Shown here piece by piece: positions 25,211-37,869 of a stretch of DNA of 64,000 bases. Under the pieces are notes generated by a model, which was given only the letters and a program-made list of their open reading frames with translations, had not been told where the DNA came from and ran no database searches. Source of the DNA: Euonymus europaeus (taxonomy: Eukaryota; Streptophyta; Magnoliopsida; Celastrales; Celastraceae); the NCBI GenBank assembly GCA_963580455.1, contig OY756970.1:8370001-8434000 (forward strand). The letters run 5' to 3'. Position 1 is the first letter of the stretch, and each line of letters opens with the position of its first letter. The position numbers and the translations under genes are program-made.

Positions 25211-26650
25211 GAGCATAAGCTTCATAGACTATTTCGATGCCAAAACCTCAACTTTCTATGACAAATGGACAAAACCGTTTAAAGCTCCTTTATAGAGTGA
25301 GTTGAGCAACTTCGGACTATCAAAGTTGCTTGGTGTACACTTTTTATTGTTCTTCTATGTCAAATTTCACGAGCATAAGCTTCCTAGATTATTTCGATGC
25401 CAAAACCCCAACTTTCTATGACAAATTGACAAAACCGTTTAAAGCTCCTTTATAGAGTGAGTTGAGCAACTTCGGACTATCGAAGTTGCTTGGTGTACAC
25501 TTTTTATTCTTCTTCTATGTCAAATTTCACGAGCATAAGCTTCCTAGATTATTTCGATGCCAAAACCCCAACTTTCTATGACAAATGGACAAAACCGTTT
25601 AAAGCTCCTCTATAGAGTGAGTTGAGCAACTACGGACTATCAAAGTTGCTCGGTGTACACTTTTTATTGTTCTTCTATGTCAAATTTTACGAGCATAAGC
25701 TTCCTGGATTATTTCTTTTCCAAAACCCCAACTATCAATGACAAATGGAAAAAACCGTTAAAAGCTACTTCATAGTGAGACTTGAGCAATTCCGGACCAT
25801 CAAAGTTGCTCGGTGTACACTTTTTATTGTTCTTCTATGTCTAATTTCACGAGCATAAGCTTCATAGATTATTTCGATGCCAAAACCCCAACTTTCTATG
25901 ACAATTGGACAAAACCGTTTAAAGCACCTTTATAGAGTGAGTTGAGCAACTTTGGACTATCGAAGTTGCTTGGTGTACACTTTTTATTGTTCTTCTATGT
26001 CAAATTTCACGAGCATAACCTTCCCAGATTATTTCGATGCCAAAACCCCAACTTTCTATGACAAATGGACAAAACCGTTTAAAGCTCCTCTATAGAGTGA
26101 GTTGAGCAACTACGGACTATCAAAGTTGCTCGGTGTACACTTTTTATTGTTCTTCTATGTCAAATTTTACGAGCATAAGCTTCCTAGATTATTTCTTTTC
26201 CAAAACCCCAACTATCAATGACAAATGGACAAAACCGTTAAAAGCTACTTCATAGTGAGAGTTGAGCAATTCCGGACCATCAAAGTTGCTCGGTGTACAC
26301 TTTTTATTGTTATTCTATGTCAAATTTCAAGAGCATAAGCTTCTTAGATTATTTCGATGCCAAAACCGCAACTTTCTATGACAAATGGACAAAACCGTTT
26401 AAAGCTCCTCTATAGAGTGAGTGGAGCAACTACGGACTATCAAAGTTGCTCGGTGTACACTTTTTATTGTTCTTCTATTTCAAATTTCACGAGCATAAGC
26501 TTCGTAGATTATTTAGATGCCAAAACCCCAACTTTCTATGACAAATGGACAAAACCGTTTAAAGCTGCTTTATAGAGTGAGTTGAGCAACTTCGGACTAT
26601 CAAAGTTGCTCGGTGTACACTTTTTATTGTTCTTCAATGTCAAATTTTAC
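24740..26650 (+). repeat. 1.9-kb block, copy 2 of a pair at offset 4,325
   Basis: Copy of 20,410-22,320. It is embedded between monomers of the second-half type, so first-half and second-half families alternate here. The right edge lies near 26,650, where TTTCTAGATTAATTCG begins a different block. Confidence 0.82.
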
Positions 26651-26659
26651 GAGTATAAG

Positions 26660-28310
26660 CTTTCTAGATTAATTCGATGCCAAAACCCAACTTTCGATGA
26701 CAAATGGAAAAAAACATTTAAAGCTCCTCTTTAGAGTGAGTTGAGCAACTTCGGACTATCAAAGTAGCTCGGTGTACACTTTTTATTGTTCTTCTATGTC
26801 ATGTTTTACGAGGATAAGCTTCCTAGATTATTTCGATGCCAAAATCCCAACTTTCTGTGAAAAATGTACAAAATCGTTTAAAGCTCCTCCATAGAGTGAG
26901 TTGAGCAACTTCTGACTATTAAAGTTGCTCGGTGTACACTCTTTATTGTTCTTCTATATAAAATTTTACGAGTATAAGCTCCCTGGATTATTTCGATGCG
27001 AAAACACCAACTTTATATGACAAATAAACAAAAATGTTAAAAGATCCTTCAGAGAGATAGTTGAGGAACTTCGAATCATCAAAGTTGCTCGGTGTGCACT
27101 TTTTATTGTTCTTTTCTGTCAAATATTACGAGTATATGCTTCCTGGATTATTTTGATGCCAAAACCCCAACTATCAATGACAAATGGACAAAACCGTTAA
27201 AAGCTACTTCATAGTGAGAGTTGAGCAATTCCGGACCATCAATGTTGCTCGGTATACACTTTTTATTGTTCTTCTATGTCAAATTTTACGAGTATAAGCT
27301 TCCTAGATTATTTCGATGCCAGACCCCGAACTTTCAATGACAAATGGACAAAACTGTTTAAAGCTCCTCCGTAGAGTGAGTTGAGCAACTTCGGACTATC
27401 AAAGTTGATCAGTGTACACTTTTTATTATTCTTCTATGTCAAATTTTACGAGAATAGGCTTCCTAGATTATTTGGAAGCCAAAACCCCAACTTTCTTATG
27501 ACAAATGGACAAAACCGTTTATAGCTCCTCCATAGAGTGAGTTGAGCAACTTCAGACTATCAAAGTTGCTCGGTGTACACTTTTTATTGTTCTTCTATGT
27601 CAATTTTCACGAGCGTAAGCTTCCTAGATTATTTGGATGCCAAAACCCCAACTTTCTTATGACAATTGGACAAAACCGTTTATAGCTCCTCCATAGAGTG
27701 AGTTGAGCAACTTCAGACTATCAAAGTTGCTCGGTGTACACTTTTTATTGTTCTTCTATGTCAATTTTCACGAGCGTAAGCTTCCTAGATTATTCGGATG
27801 CCAAAACCCCAACTTTCTTATGACAAATGGACAAAACCGTTTATAGCTCCTCCATAGAGTGAGTTGAGCAACTTCGGACTATCAAAGTTGCTCGGTGTAG
27901 ACTTTTTATTGTTCTTCTATGTCAAATTTCACGAGCATAAGCTTCCTAGATTATTTCGATGCCAAAACCCCAACTTTATATGACAAATGGACAAAACTGT
28001 TCAAAGCTCCTCCGTAGATTGAGTTGAGCAACTTCGGACTATTAAAGTTGCTCGGTGTATACTTTTTATTGTTCTTCTATTTCAAATTTTACGAGTATAA
28101 GCTTCCTAGATTATTTCAATGCCAAAACTCCAACTTTCTATGACAAATGGACAAAACCGTTTAAAGCTCCTCCATAGGGTGAGTTGAGCAACTTCGGACT
28201 ATCAAAGTTGCTCGGTGTACACTTTTTATTGTTCTTCTATGTCAAATTTCACGAGCATAAGCTTCCTAGATTATTTCGATGCCAAAACCTCAACTTTCTA
28301 TGACATATGG
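26660..28310 (+). repeat. 1.65-kb block, copy 1 (offset 11,210)
   Basis: Shares with 37,870-39,520 the markers TTAATTCG, CAACTTTCGATG, AAAAAAACATTTAAAG, CATGTTTTACGAGG, TTTCTGTGAAAAATG, AAATATTACG and GCCAGACCCCG. The match ends at TGACATATGG near 28,300, where a type B monomer follows here but a type A monomer follows in the other copy. Confidence 0.83.
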
Positions 28311-28719
28311 ACAAAACCGTTAAAAGCTACTTCATAGTGAGAGTTGAGCAATTCCGGACCATCAATGTTGCTCGCTGTACACTTTTTATTGTTCTTCTAT
28401 GTCAAATTTTACGAGTATAAGCTTCCCTAGATTATTTCGATGGCAAAACCCGAACTTTAAATGACAAATTGACAAAACCGTTTAAAGCTCCTCCGTAGAG
28501 TGAGTTGAGCAACTTCGGACTATCAAATTTGCTCGGTGTACACTTTTTATTGTTCTTCTATGTCAAATTTTACGAGAATAAGCTTCCTAGATTATTTAGA
28601 TGTCAAAACTCCAACTTTCTTATTACAAATGGACAAAACCGTTTATAGCTCCTCCATAGAGTGAGTTGAGCAACTTCGGACTATCAAAGTTGCTCGGTGT
28701 ACACTTTTTATTGTTCTTC

Positions 28720-30060
28720 TATGTCAAATTTCACGAGCATAATCTTCCTAGATTATTTCTATGCCAAAACCCCAACTTTATATGACAAATGGACAAAACT
28801 GTTTAAAGCTCCTCCGTAGATTGAGTTGAGCAACTTCGGACTATTAAAGTTGCTCGGTGTATACTTTTTATTGTTCTTCTATTTCAAATTTTACGAGCAT
28901 AAGCTTCCTAGATTATTTCGATGCCAAAACCCCAACTTTCTATGACAAATGGATAAAACCATTTAAAGCTCCTCGATAGAGTGAGTTGAGCAACTACGGA
29001 TTATCAAAGTTGCTCGGTGTACACTCTTTATTGTTCTTCTATTTCAAATTATACGAGGATAAGCTTCCTAGATTACTTCGATGCCAAAACCCCAACTTTA
29101 TATGACAAATGGACAAAACTGTTTAAAGCTCCTCTGTAGATTGAGTTGAGAAACTTCGGACTATTAAAGTTGATCGGTGTATACTTTTTATTGTTCTTCT
29201 ATTTCAAATTTTACGAGTATAAGCTTCCTAGATTTTTTAGATGTCAAAACCCCAACTTTCTATGACAAATGGACAAAACCGTTTAAAGCTCCTCCATAGA
29301 GTGAGTTGAGCAACTTCGGACAATCAAAGTTGCTCGGTGTACACTTTTTATTGTTCTTCTATGTCAAATTTCACGAGCATAAGCTTCATAGATTATTTCG
29401 ATGCCAAAACCCCAACTTTCTATGACAATTGGACAAAACCGTTTAAAGCTCCTTTATAGAGTAAGTTGAGCAACTTTGGACTATCGAAGTTGCTTGGTGT
29501 ACACTTTTTATTGTTCTTCTATGTCAAATTTCACGAGCATAACCTTCCCAGATTATTTCGATGCCAAAACCCCAACTTTCTATGACAAATGGACAAAACC
29601 GTTTAAAGCTCCTCTATAGAGTGAGTTGAGCAACTACGGACTATCAAAGTTGCTCGGTGTACACTTTTTATTGTTCTTCTATGTCAAATTTTACGAGCAT
29701 AAGCTTCCTAGATTATTTCTTTTCCAAAACCCCAACTATCAATGACAAATGGACAAAACCGTTAAAAGCTACTTCATAGTGCGAGTTGAGCAATTCCGGA
29801 CCATCAAAGTTGCTCGGTGTACACTTTTTATTGTTATTCTATGTCAAATTTCAAGAGCATAAGCTTCTTAGATTATTTCGATGCCAAAACCGCAACTTTC
29901 TATGACAAATGGACAAAACCGTTTAAAGCTCCTCTATAGAGTGAGTGGAGCAACTACGGACTATCAAAGTTGCTCGGTGTACACTTTTTATTGTTCTTCT
30001 ATTTCAAATTTCACGAGCATAAGCTTCGTAGATTATTTAGATGCCAAAACCCCAACTTTC
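28720..30060 (+). repeat. 1.3-kb block, copy 1 (offset 4,005)
   Basis: Matches 32,725-34,070. It opens with CATAATCTTCCTAG and TTTCTATGCC, then GGATAAAACCATTTAAAG, TCTGTAGATTGAG, GAGAAACTTCGG, TTGATCGG and TTTTTTAGATGTC, and ends in first-half monomers (CAAGAGCATAAG, GTGGAGCAAC). The first ~0.64 kb also occurs near 40,420, 48,590 and 50,190. Confidence 0.82.
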
Positions 30061-32740
30061 TATGACAATTGGACAAAACCGTTTAAAGCTCCTTTATAGA
30101 GTGAGTTGAGCAACTTCGGACTATCAAAGTTGATCAGTGTACACTTTTTATTATTCTTCTATGTCAAATTTTACGAGAATAAGCTTCCTAGATTATTTGG
30201 AAGCCAGAACCCCAACTTTCTTATGACAAATGGACAAAACCGTTTATAGCTCCTCTATAGAGTGAGTTGAGCAACTTCAGACTATCAAAGTTGCTCGGTG
30301 TATACTTTTTATTGTTCTTCTATGTCAATTTTCACGAGCGTAAGCTTCCTAGATTATTTGGATGCCAAAACCCCAACTTTCTTATGACAAATGGACAAAA
30401 CCGTTTATAGCTCCTCCATAGAGTGAGTTGAGCAACTTCAGACTATCAAAGTTGCTCGGTGTACACTTTTTATTGTTCTTCTATGTCAATTTTCACGAGC
30501 GTAAGCTTCCTAGATTATTTGGATGCCAAAACCCCAACTTTCTTATGACAAATGGACAAAACCGTTTATAGCTCCTCCATAGAGTGAGTTGAGCAACTTC
30601 GGACTATCAAAGTTGCTCGGTGTAGACTTTTTATTGTTCTTCTATGTCAAATTTCACGAGCATAAGCTTCCTAGATTATTTCGATGCCAAAACCCCAACT
30701 TTATATGACAAATGGACAAAACTGTTCAAAGCTCCTCCGTAGATTGAGTTGAGCAACTTCGGACTATTAAAGTTGCTCGGTGTATACTTTTTATTGTTCT
30801 TCTATTTCAAATTTTACGAGTATAAGCTTCCTAGATTATTTCAATGCCAAAACTCCAACTTTCTATGACAAATGGACAAAACCGTTTAAAGCTCCTCCAT
30901 AGGGTGAGTTGAGCAACTTCGGACTATCAAAGTTGCTCGGTGTACACTTTTTATTGTTCTTCTATGTCAAATTTCACGAGCATAAGCTTCCTAGATTATT
31001 TCGATGCCAAAACCTCAACTTTCTATGACAAATGGACAAAACCGTTTATAGCTCCTCCATAGAGTGAGTTGAGCAACTTCGGACTATCAAAGTTGCTCGG
31101 TGTACACTTTTTATTGTTCTTCTATGTCAAATTTCACGAGCATAAGCTTCCTAGATTATTTCGATGCCAAAACTCCAACTTTCTATGACAAATGGACAAA
31201 ACCGTTAAAAGCTACTTCATAGTAAGAGTTGAGCAATTCCGGACCATCAATGTTGCTCGGTGTACACTTTTTATTGTTCTTCTATGTCAAATTTTACGAG
31301 TATAAGCTTCCTAGATTATTTGGATGTCAAAACTCCAACTTTCTTATTACAAATGGACAAAACCGTTTAAAGCTCCTCCATAGAGTGAGTTGAGCAACTT
31401 CTGACTATTAAAGTTGCTCGATGTACACTCTTTATTGTTCTTCTATATAAAATTTTACGAGTATAAGCTCCCTAGATTATTTCGATGCGAAAACACCAAC
31501 TTTATATGACAAATAAACAAAAATGTTAAAAGATCCTCCAGAGAGATAGTTGAGGAACTTCGAATAATCAAAGTTGCTCGGTGTGCACTTTTTATTGTTC
31601 TTTTCTGTCAAATTTTACGAGTATATGCTTCCTGGATTATTTTGATGCCAAAACCCCAACTATCAATGACAAATGGACAAAACCGTTAAAAGCTACTTCA
31701 TAGTGAGAGTTGAGCAATTCCGGACCATCAATGTTGCTCGCTGTACACTTTTTATTGTTCTTCTATGTCAAATTTTACGAGTATAAGCTTCCCTAGATTA
31801 TTTCGATGGCAAAACCCGAACTTTAAATGACAAATTGACAAAACCGTTTAAAGCTCCTCCGTAGAGTGAGTTGAGCAACTTCGGACTATCAAAGTTGCTC
31901 GGTGTACACTTTTTATTGTTCTTCTATGTCAAATTTCACGAGCATAACCTTCCCAGATTATTTCGATGTCAAAACCCCAACTTTATATGACAAATGGACA
32001 AAACTGTTTAAAGCTCCTCCGTAGATTGAGTTGAGCAACTTCGGACTATCAAAGTTGCTCGGTGTACACTTTTTATTGTTCTTTTATGTCAAATTTCACG
32101 AGCATAAGCTTCCTAGATTATTTCGATGCCAAAACCCCAACTTTATATGACAAATGGACAAAACTGTTTAAAGCTCCTCCGTAGATTGAGTTGAGCAACT
32201 TCGGACTATTAAAGTTGCTCGGTGTATACTTTTTATTGTTCTTCTATTTCAAATTTTACGAGTATAAGCTTCCTAGATTATTTCGATGCCAAAACCCCAA
32301 CTTTCTATGACAAATGGATAAAACCGTTTAAAGCTCCTCTATAGAGTGAGTTGAGCAACTACGGATTATCAAAGTTGCTCGGTGTACACTCTTTATTGTT
32401 CTTCTATTTCAAATTATACGAGGATAAGCTTCCTAGATTACTTCGATGCCAAAACGCCAACTTTCTATGACAAATTGACAAAACCGTTTAAAGCTCCTCC
32501 ATAGAGTGAGTTGAGCGACTTCGGACTATCAAAGTTGCTCGGTGTACACTTTTTATTGTTCTTCTATGTCAAATTTTACGAGTATAAGCTTCCTAGATTA
32601 TTTCGATGCCAAAACACCAACTATCCATGACAAATGGACAAAACCGTTAAAAGCTACTTCATAGTGAGACTTGAGCAATTCCAGACCATCAAAGTTGCTC
32701 GGTGTACACTTTTTATTGTTCTTCTATGTCAAATTTCACG
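30060..32740 (+). repeat. 2.7-kb block, copy 2 of 3
   Basis: Matches 22,530-25,210 at offset 7,529 and 34,380-37,065 at offset 4,325. It ends near 32,740, where AATCTTCCTAG starts another block. Small private changes occur, such as AGCCAGAACC near 30,203 and TAGTAAGAG near 31,220. Confidence 0.87.
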
Positions 32741-34070
32741 AGCATAATCTTCCTAGATTATTTCTATGCCAAAACCCCAACTTTATATGACAAATGGACA
32801 AAACTGTTTAAAGCTCCTCCGTAGATTGAGTTGAGCAACTTCGGACTATTAAAGTTGCTCGGTGTATACTTTTTATTGTTCTTCTATTTCAAATTTTACG
32901 AGCATAAGCTTCCTAGATTATTTCGATGCCAAAACCCCAACTTTCTATGACAAATGGATAAAACCATTTAAAGCTCCTCGATAGAGTGAGTTGAGCAACT
33001 ACGGATTATCAAAGTTGCTCGGTGTACACTCTTTATTGTTCTTCTATTTCAAATTATACGAGGATAAGCTTCCTAGATTACTTCGATGCCAAAACCCCAA
33101 CTTTATATGACAAATGGACAAAACTGTTTAAAGCTCCTCTGTAGATTGAGTCGAGAAACTTCGGACTATTAAAGTTGATCGGTGTATACTTTTTATTGTT
33201 CTTCTATTTCAAATTTTACGAGTATAAGCTTCCTAGATTTTTTAGATGTCAAAACCCCAACTTTCTATGACAAATGGACAAAACCGTTTAAAGCTCCTCC
33301 ATAGAGTGAGTTGAGCAACTTCGGACAATCAAAGTTGCTCGGTGTACACTTTTTATTGTTCTTCTATGTCAAATTTCACGAGCATAAGCTTCATAGATTA
33401 TTTCGATGCCAAAACCCCAACTTTCTATGACAATTGGACAAAACCGTTTAAAGCTCCTTTACAGAGTAAGTTGAGCAACTTTGGACTATCGAAGTTGCTT
33501 GGTGTACACTTTTTATTGTTCTTCTATGTCAAATTTCACGAGCATAACCTTCCCAGATTATTTCGATGCCAAAACCCCAACTTTCTATGACAAATGGACA
33601 AAACCGTTTAAAGCTCCTCTATAGAGTGAGTTGAGCAACTACGGACTATCAAAGTTGCTCGGTGTACACTTTTTATTGTTCTTCTATGTCAAATTTTACG
33701 AGCATAAGCTTCCTAGATTATTTCTTTTCCAAAACCCCAACTATCAATGACAAATGGACAAAACCGTTAAAAGCTACTTCATAGTGCGAGTTGAGCAATT
33801 CCGGACCATCAAAGTTGCTCGGTGTACACTTTTTATTGTTATTCTATGTCAAATTTCAAGAGCATAAGCTTCTTAGATTATTTCGATGCCAAAACCGCAA
33901 CTTTCTATGACAAATGGACAAAACCGTTTAAAGCTCCTCTATAGAGTGAGTGGAGCAACTACGGACTATCAAAGTTGCTCGGTGTACACTTTTTATTGTT
34001 CTTCTATTTCAAATTTCACGAGCATAAGCTTCGTAGATTATTTAGATGCCAAAACCCCAACTTTCTATGA
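32725..34070 (+). repeat. 1.3-kb block, copy 2 (offset 4,005)
   Basis: Copy of 28,720-30,060 placed directly after the second 2.7-kb block. The last monomer differs (GCTGCTTTATAG instead of GCTCCTTTATAG), which sets the right edge. Confidence 0.82.
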
Positions 34071-34379
34071 CAAATGGACAAAACCGTTTAAAGCTGCTTT
34101 ATAGAGTGAGTTGAGCAACTTCGGACTATCAAAATTGCTCGGTGTACACTTTTTATTGTTCTTCAATGTCAAATTTTACGAGTATAAGCTTCCTGGATTA
34201 TTTCTTTTCCAAAACCCCAACTATCAATGACAAATGGAAAAAACCGTTAAAAGCTACTTCATAGTGAGACTTGAGCAATTCCGGACCATCAAAGTTGCTC
34301 GGTGTACACTTTTTATTGTTCTTCTATGTCAAATTTCACGAGCATAAGCTTCATAGATTATTTCGATGCCAAAACCCCA

Positions 34380-37065
34380 ACTTTCTATGACAATTGGACA
34401 AAACCGTTTAAAGCTCCTTTATAGAGTGAGTTGAGCAACTTCGGACTATCAAAGTTGATCAGTGTACACTTTTTATTATTCTTCTATGTCAAATTTTACG
34501 AGAATAAGCTTCCTAGATTATTTGGAAGCCAAAACCCCAACTTTCTTATGACAAATGGACAAAACCGTTTATAGCTCCTCTATAGAGTGAGTTGAGCAAC
34601 TTCAGACTATCAAAGTTGCTCGGTGTACACTTTTTATTGTTCTTCTATGTCAATTTTCACGAGCGTAAGCTTCCTAGATTATTTGGATGCCAAAACCCCA
34701 ACTTTCTTATGACAAATGGACAAAACCGTTTATAGCTCCTCCATAGAGTGAGTTGAGCAACTTCAGACTATCAAAGTTGCTCGGTGTACACTTTTTATTG
34801 TTCTTCTATGTCAATTTTCACGAGCGTAAGCTTCCTAGATTATTTGGATGCCAAAACCCCAACTTTCTTATGACAAATGGACAAAACCGTTTATAGCTCC
34901 TCCATAGAGTGAGTTGAGCAACTTCGGACTATCAAAGTTGCTCGGTGTAGACTTTTTATTGTTCTTCTATGTCAAATTTCACGAGCATAAGCTTCCTAGA
35001 TTATTTCGATGCCAAAACCCCAACTTTATATGACAAATGGACAAAACTGTTCAAAGCTCCTCCGTAGATTGAGTTGAGCAACTTCGGACTATTAAAGTTG
35101 CTCGGTGTATACTTTTTATTGTTCTTCTATTTCAAATTTTACGAGTATAAGCTTCCTAGATTATTTCAATGCCAAAACTCCAACTTTCTATGACAAATGG
35201 ACAAAACCGTTTAAAGCTCCTCCATAGGGTGAGTTGAGCAACTTCGGACTATCAAAGTTGCTCGGTGTACACTTTTTATTGTTCTTCTATGTCAAATTTC
35301 ACGAGCATAAGCTTCCTAGATTATTTCGATGCCAAAACCTCAACTTTCTATGACAAATGGACAAAACCGTTTATAGCTCCTCCATAGAGTGAGTTGAGCA
35401 ACTTCGGACTATCAAAGTTGCTCGGTGTACTCTTTTTATTGTTCTTCTATGTCAAATTTCACGAGCATAAGCTTCCTAGATTATTTCGATGCCAAAACTC
35501 CAACTTTCTATGACAAATGGACAAAACCGTTAAAAGCTACTTCATAGTAAGAGTTGAGCAATTCCGGACCATCAATGTTGCTCGGTGTACACTTTTTATT
35601 GTTCTTCTATGTCAAATTTTACGAGTATAAGCTTCCTAGATTATTTGGATGTCAAAACTCCAACTTTCTTATTACAAATGGACAAAACCGTTTAAAGCTC
35701 CTCCATAGAGTGAGTTGAGCAACTTCTGACTATTAAAGTTGCTCGATGTACACTCTTTATTGTTCTTCTATATAAAATTTTACGAGTATAAGCTCCCTAG
35801 ATTATTTCGATGCGAAAACACCAACTTTATATGACAAATAAACAAAAATGTTAAAAGATCCTCCAGAGAGATAGTTGAGGAACTTCGAATAATCAAAGTT
35901 GCTCGGTGTGCACTTTTTATTGTTCTTTTCTGTCAAATTTTACGAGTATATGCTTCCTGGATTATTTTGATGCCAAAACCCCAACTATCAATGACAAATG
36001 GACAAAACCGTTAAAAGCTACTTCATAGTGAGAGTTGAGCAATTCCGGACCATCAATGTTGCTCGCTGTACACTTTTTATTGTTCTTCTATGTCAAATTT
36101 TACGAGTATAAGCTTCCCTAGATTATTTCGATGGCAAAACCCGAACTTTAAATGACAAATTGACAAAACCGTTTAAAGCTCCTCCGTAGAGTGAGTTGAG
36201 CAACTTCGGACTATCAAAGTTGCTCGGTGTACACTTTTTATTGTTCTTCTATGTCAAATTTCACGAGCATAACCTTCCCAGATTATTTCGATGTCAAAAC
36301 CCCAACTTTATATGACAAATGGACAAAACTGTTTAAAGCTCCTCCGTAGATTGAGTTGAGCAACTTCGGACTATCAAAGTTGCTCGGTGTACACTTTTTA
36401 TTGTTCTTTTATGTCAAATTTCACGAGCATAAGCTTCCTAGATTATTTCGATGCCAAAACCCCAACTTTATATGACAAATGGACAAAACTGTTTAAAGCT
36501 CCTCCGTAGATTGAGTTGAGCAACTTCGGACTATTAAAGTTGCTCGGTGTATACTTTTTATTGTTCTTCTATTTCAAATTTTACGAGTATAAGCTTCCTA
36601 GATTATTTCGATGCCAAAACCCCAACTTTCTATGACAAATGGATAAAACCGTTTAAAGCTCCTCTATAGAGTGAGTTGAGCAACTACGGATTATCAAAGT
36701 TGCTCGGTGTACACTCTTTATTGTTCTTCTATTTCAAATTATACGAGGATAAGCTTCCTAGATTACTTCGATGCCAAAACGCCAACTTTCTATGACAAAT
36801 TGACAAAACCGTTTAAAGCTCCTTCATAGAGTGAGTTGAGCGACTTCGGACTATCAAAGTTGCTCGGTGTACACTTTTTATTGTTCTTCTATGTCAAATT
36901 TTACGAGTATAAGCTTCCTAGATTATTTCGATGCCAAAACACCAACTATCCATGACAAATGGACAAAACCGTTAAAAGCTACTTCATAGTGAGACTTGAG
37001 CAATTCCAGACCATCAAAGTTGCTCGGTGTACACTTTTTATTGTTCTTCTATGTCAAATTTCATG
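34380..37065 (+). repeat. 2.7-kb block, copy 3 of 3
   Basis: Tandem relative of copy 2 (offset 4,325). It shares TAGTAAGAG and GCTCGATG with copy 2 but not copy 1, so copies 2 and 3 are the closest pair. Private changes include GTGTACTCTTT near 35,429 and CTCCTTCATAG near 36,820. Confidence 0.87.
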
Positions 37066-37869
37066 AGCATAAGCTTCATAGACTATTTCGATGCCAAAAC
37101 CTCAACTTTCTATGACAAATGGACAAAACCGTTTAAAGCTCCTCTATAGAGTGAGTTGAGCAACTACGGACTATCAAAGTTGCTCGGTGTACACTTTTTA
37201 TTGTTCTTCTATGTCAAATTTTACGAGCATAAGCTTCCTAGATTATTTCTTTTCCAAAACCCCAACTATCAATGACAAATGGACAAAACCGTTAAAAGCT
37301 ACTTCATAGTGAGACTTGAGCAATTCCGGACCATCAAAGTTGCTCGGTGTACACTTTTTATTGTTCTTCTATGTCAAATTTCACGAGCATAAGCTTCATA
37401 GATTATTTCGATGCCAAAACCCCAACTTTTATGACAATTGGACAAAACCGTTTAAAGCTCCTCTATAGAGTGAGTTGAGCAACTACGGACTATCAAAGTT
37501 GCTCGGTGTACACTTTTTATTGTTCTTCTATGTCAAATTTTACGAGCATAACTTCTAGATTTTTTCGATGCCAAAACCCCAACTTTCTATGACAAATGGA
37601 CAAAACCTTTTAAAGCTCCTCCATAGGATGAGTTGAGCAACTTCGGACTATCAAAGTTGCTCGGTGTACACTGTTTATTGTTCTTCTATTTCAAATTTTA
37701 CGAGGATAAGCTTCCTAGATTATTTCGATGCCAAAACCCCAACTTTCTATGAAAATGGACAAAATCGTTTAAAGCTCCTCCATAGAGTGAGTTGAGCAAC
37801 TTCGGTCTATCAAAGTTGCTCGGTGTACACTCTTTATTGTTCTTCAATGTCAAATTTTACGAGTATAAG
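37066..37869 (+). repeat. Junction stretch with small deletions
   Basis: About five monomers join the third 2.7-kb block to the next family. Length changes cluster here: ACTTTTATGAC near 37,427, ATAACTTCTAG near 37,549 and CTATGAAAATGG near 37,748. The ATAACTTCTAGATTTTTTCG monomer reappears at 41,071, 49,235 and 50,834, so it was carried into later units. No gene is seen. Confidence 0.7.

Noticed and set aside
22530..37065. Transposon or LTR explanation for the thrice-repeated 2.7-kb block
   Set aside because: The block is made only of 160-bp monomers, has no terminal repeats, target-site duplication, polypurine tract or coding capacity, and keeps the monomer phase with its flanks.
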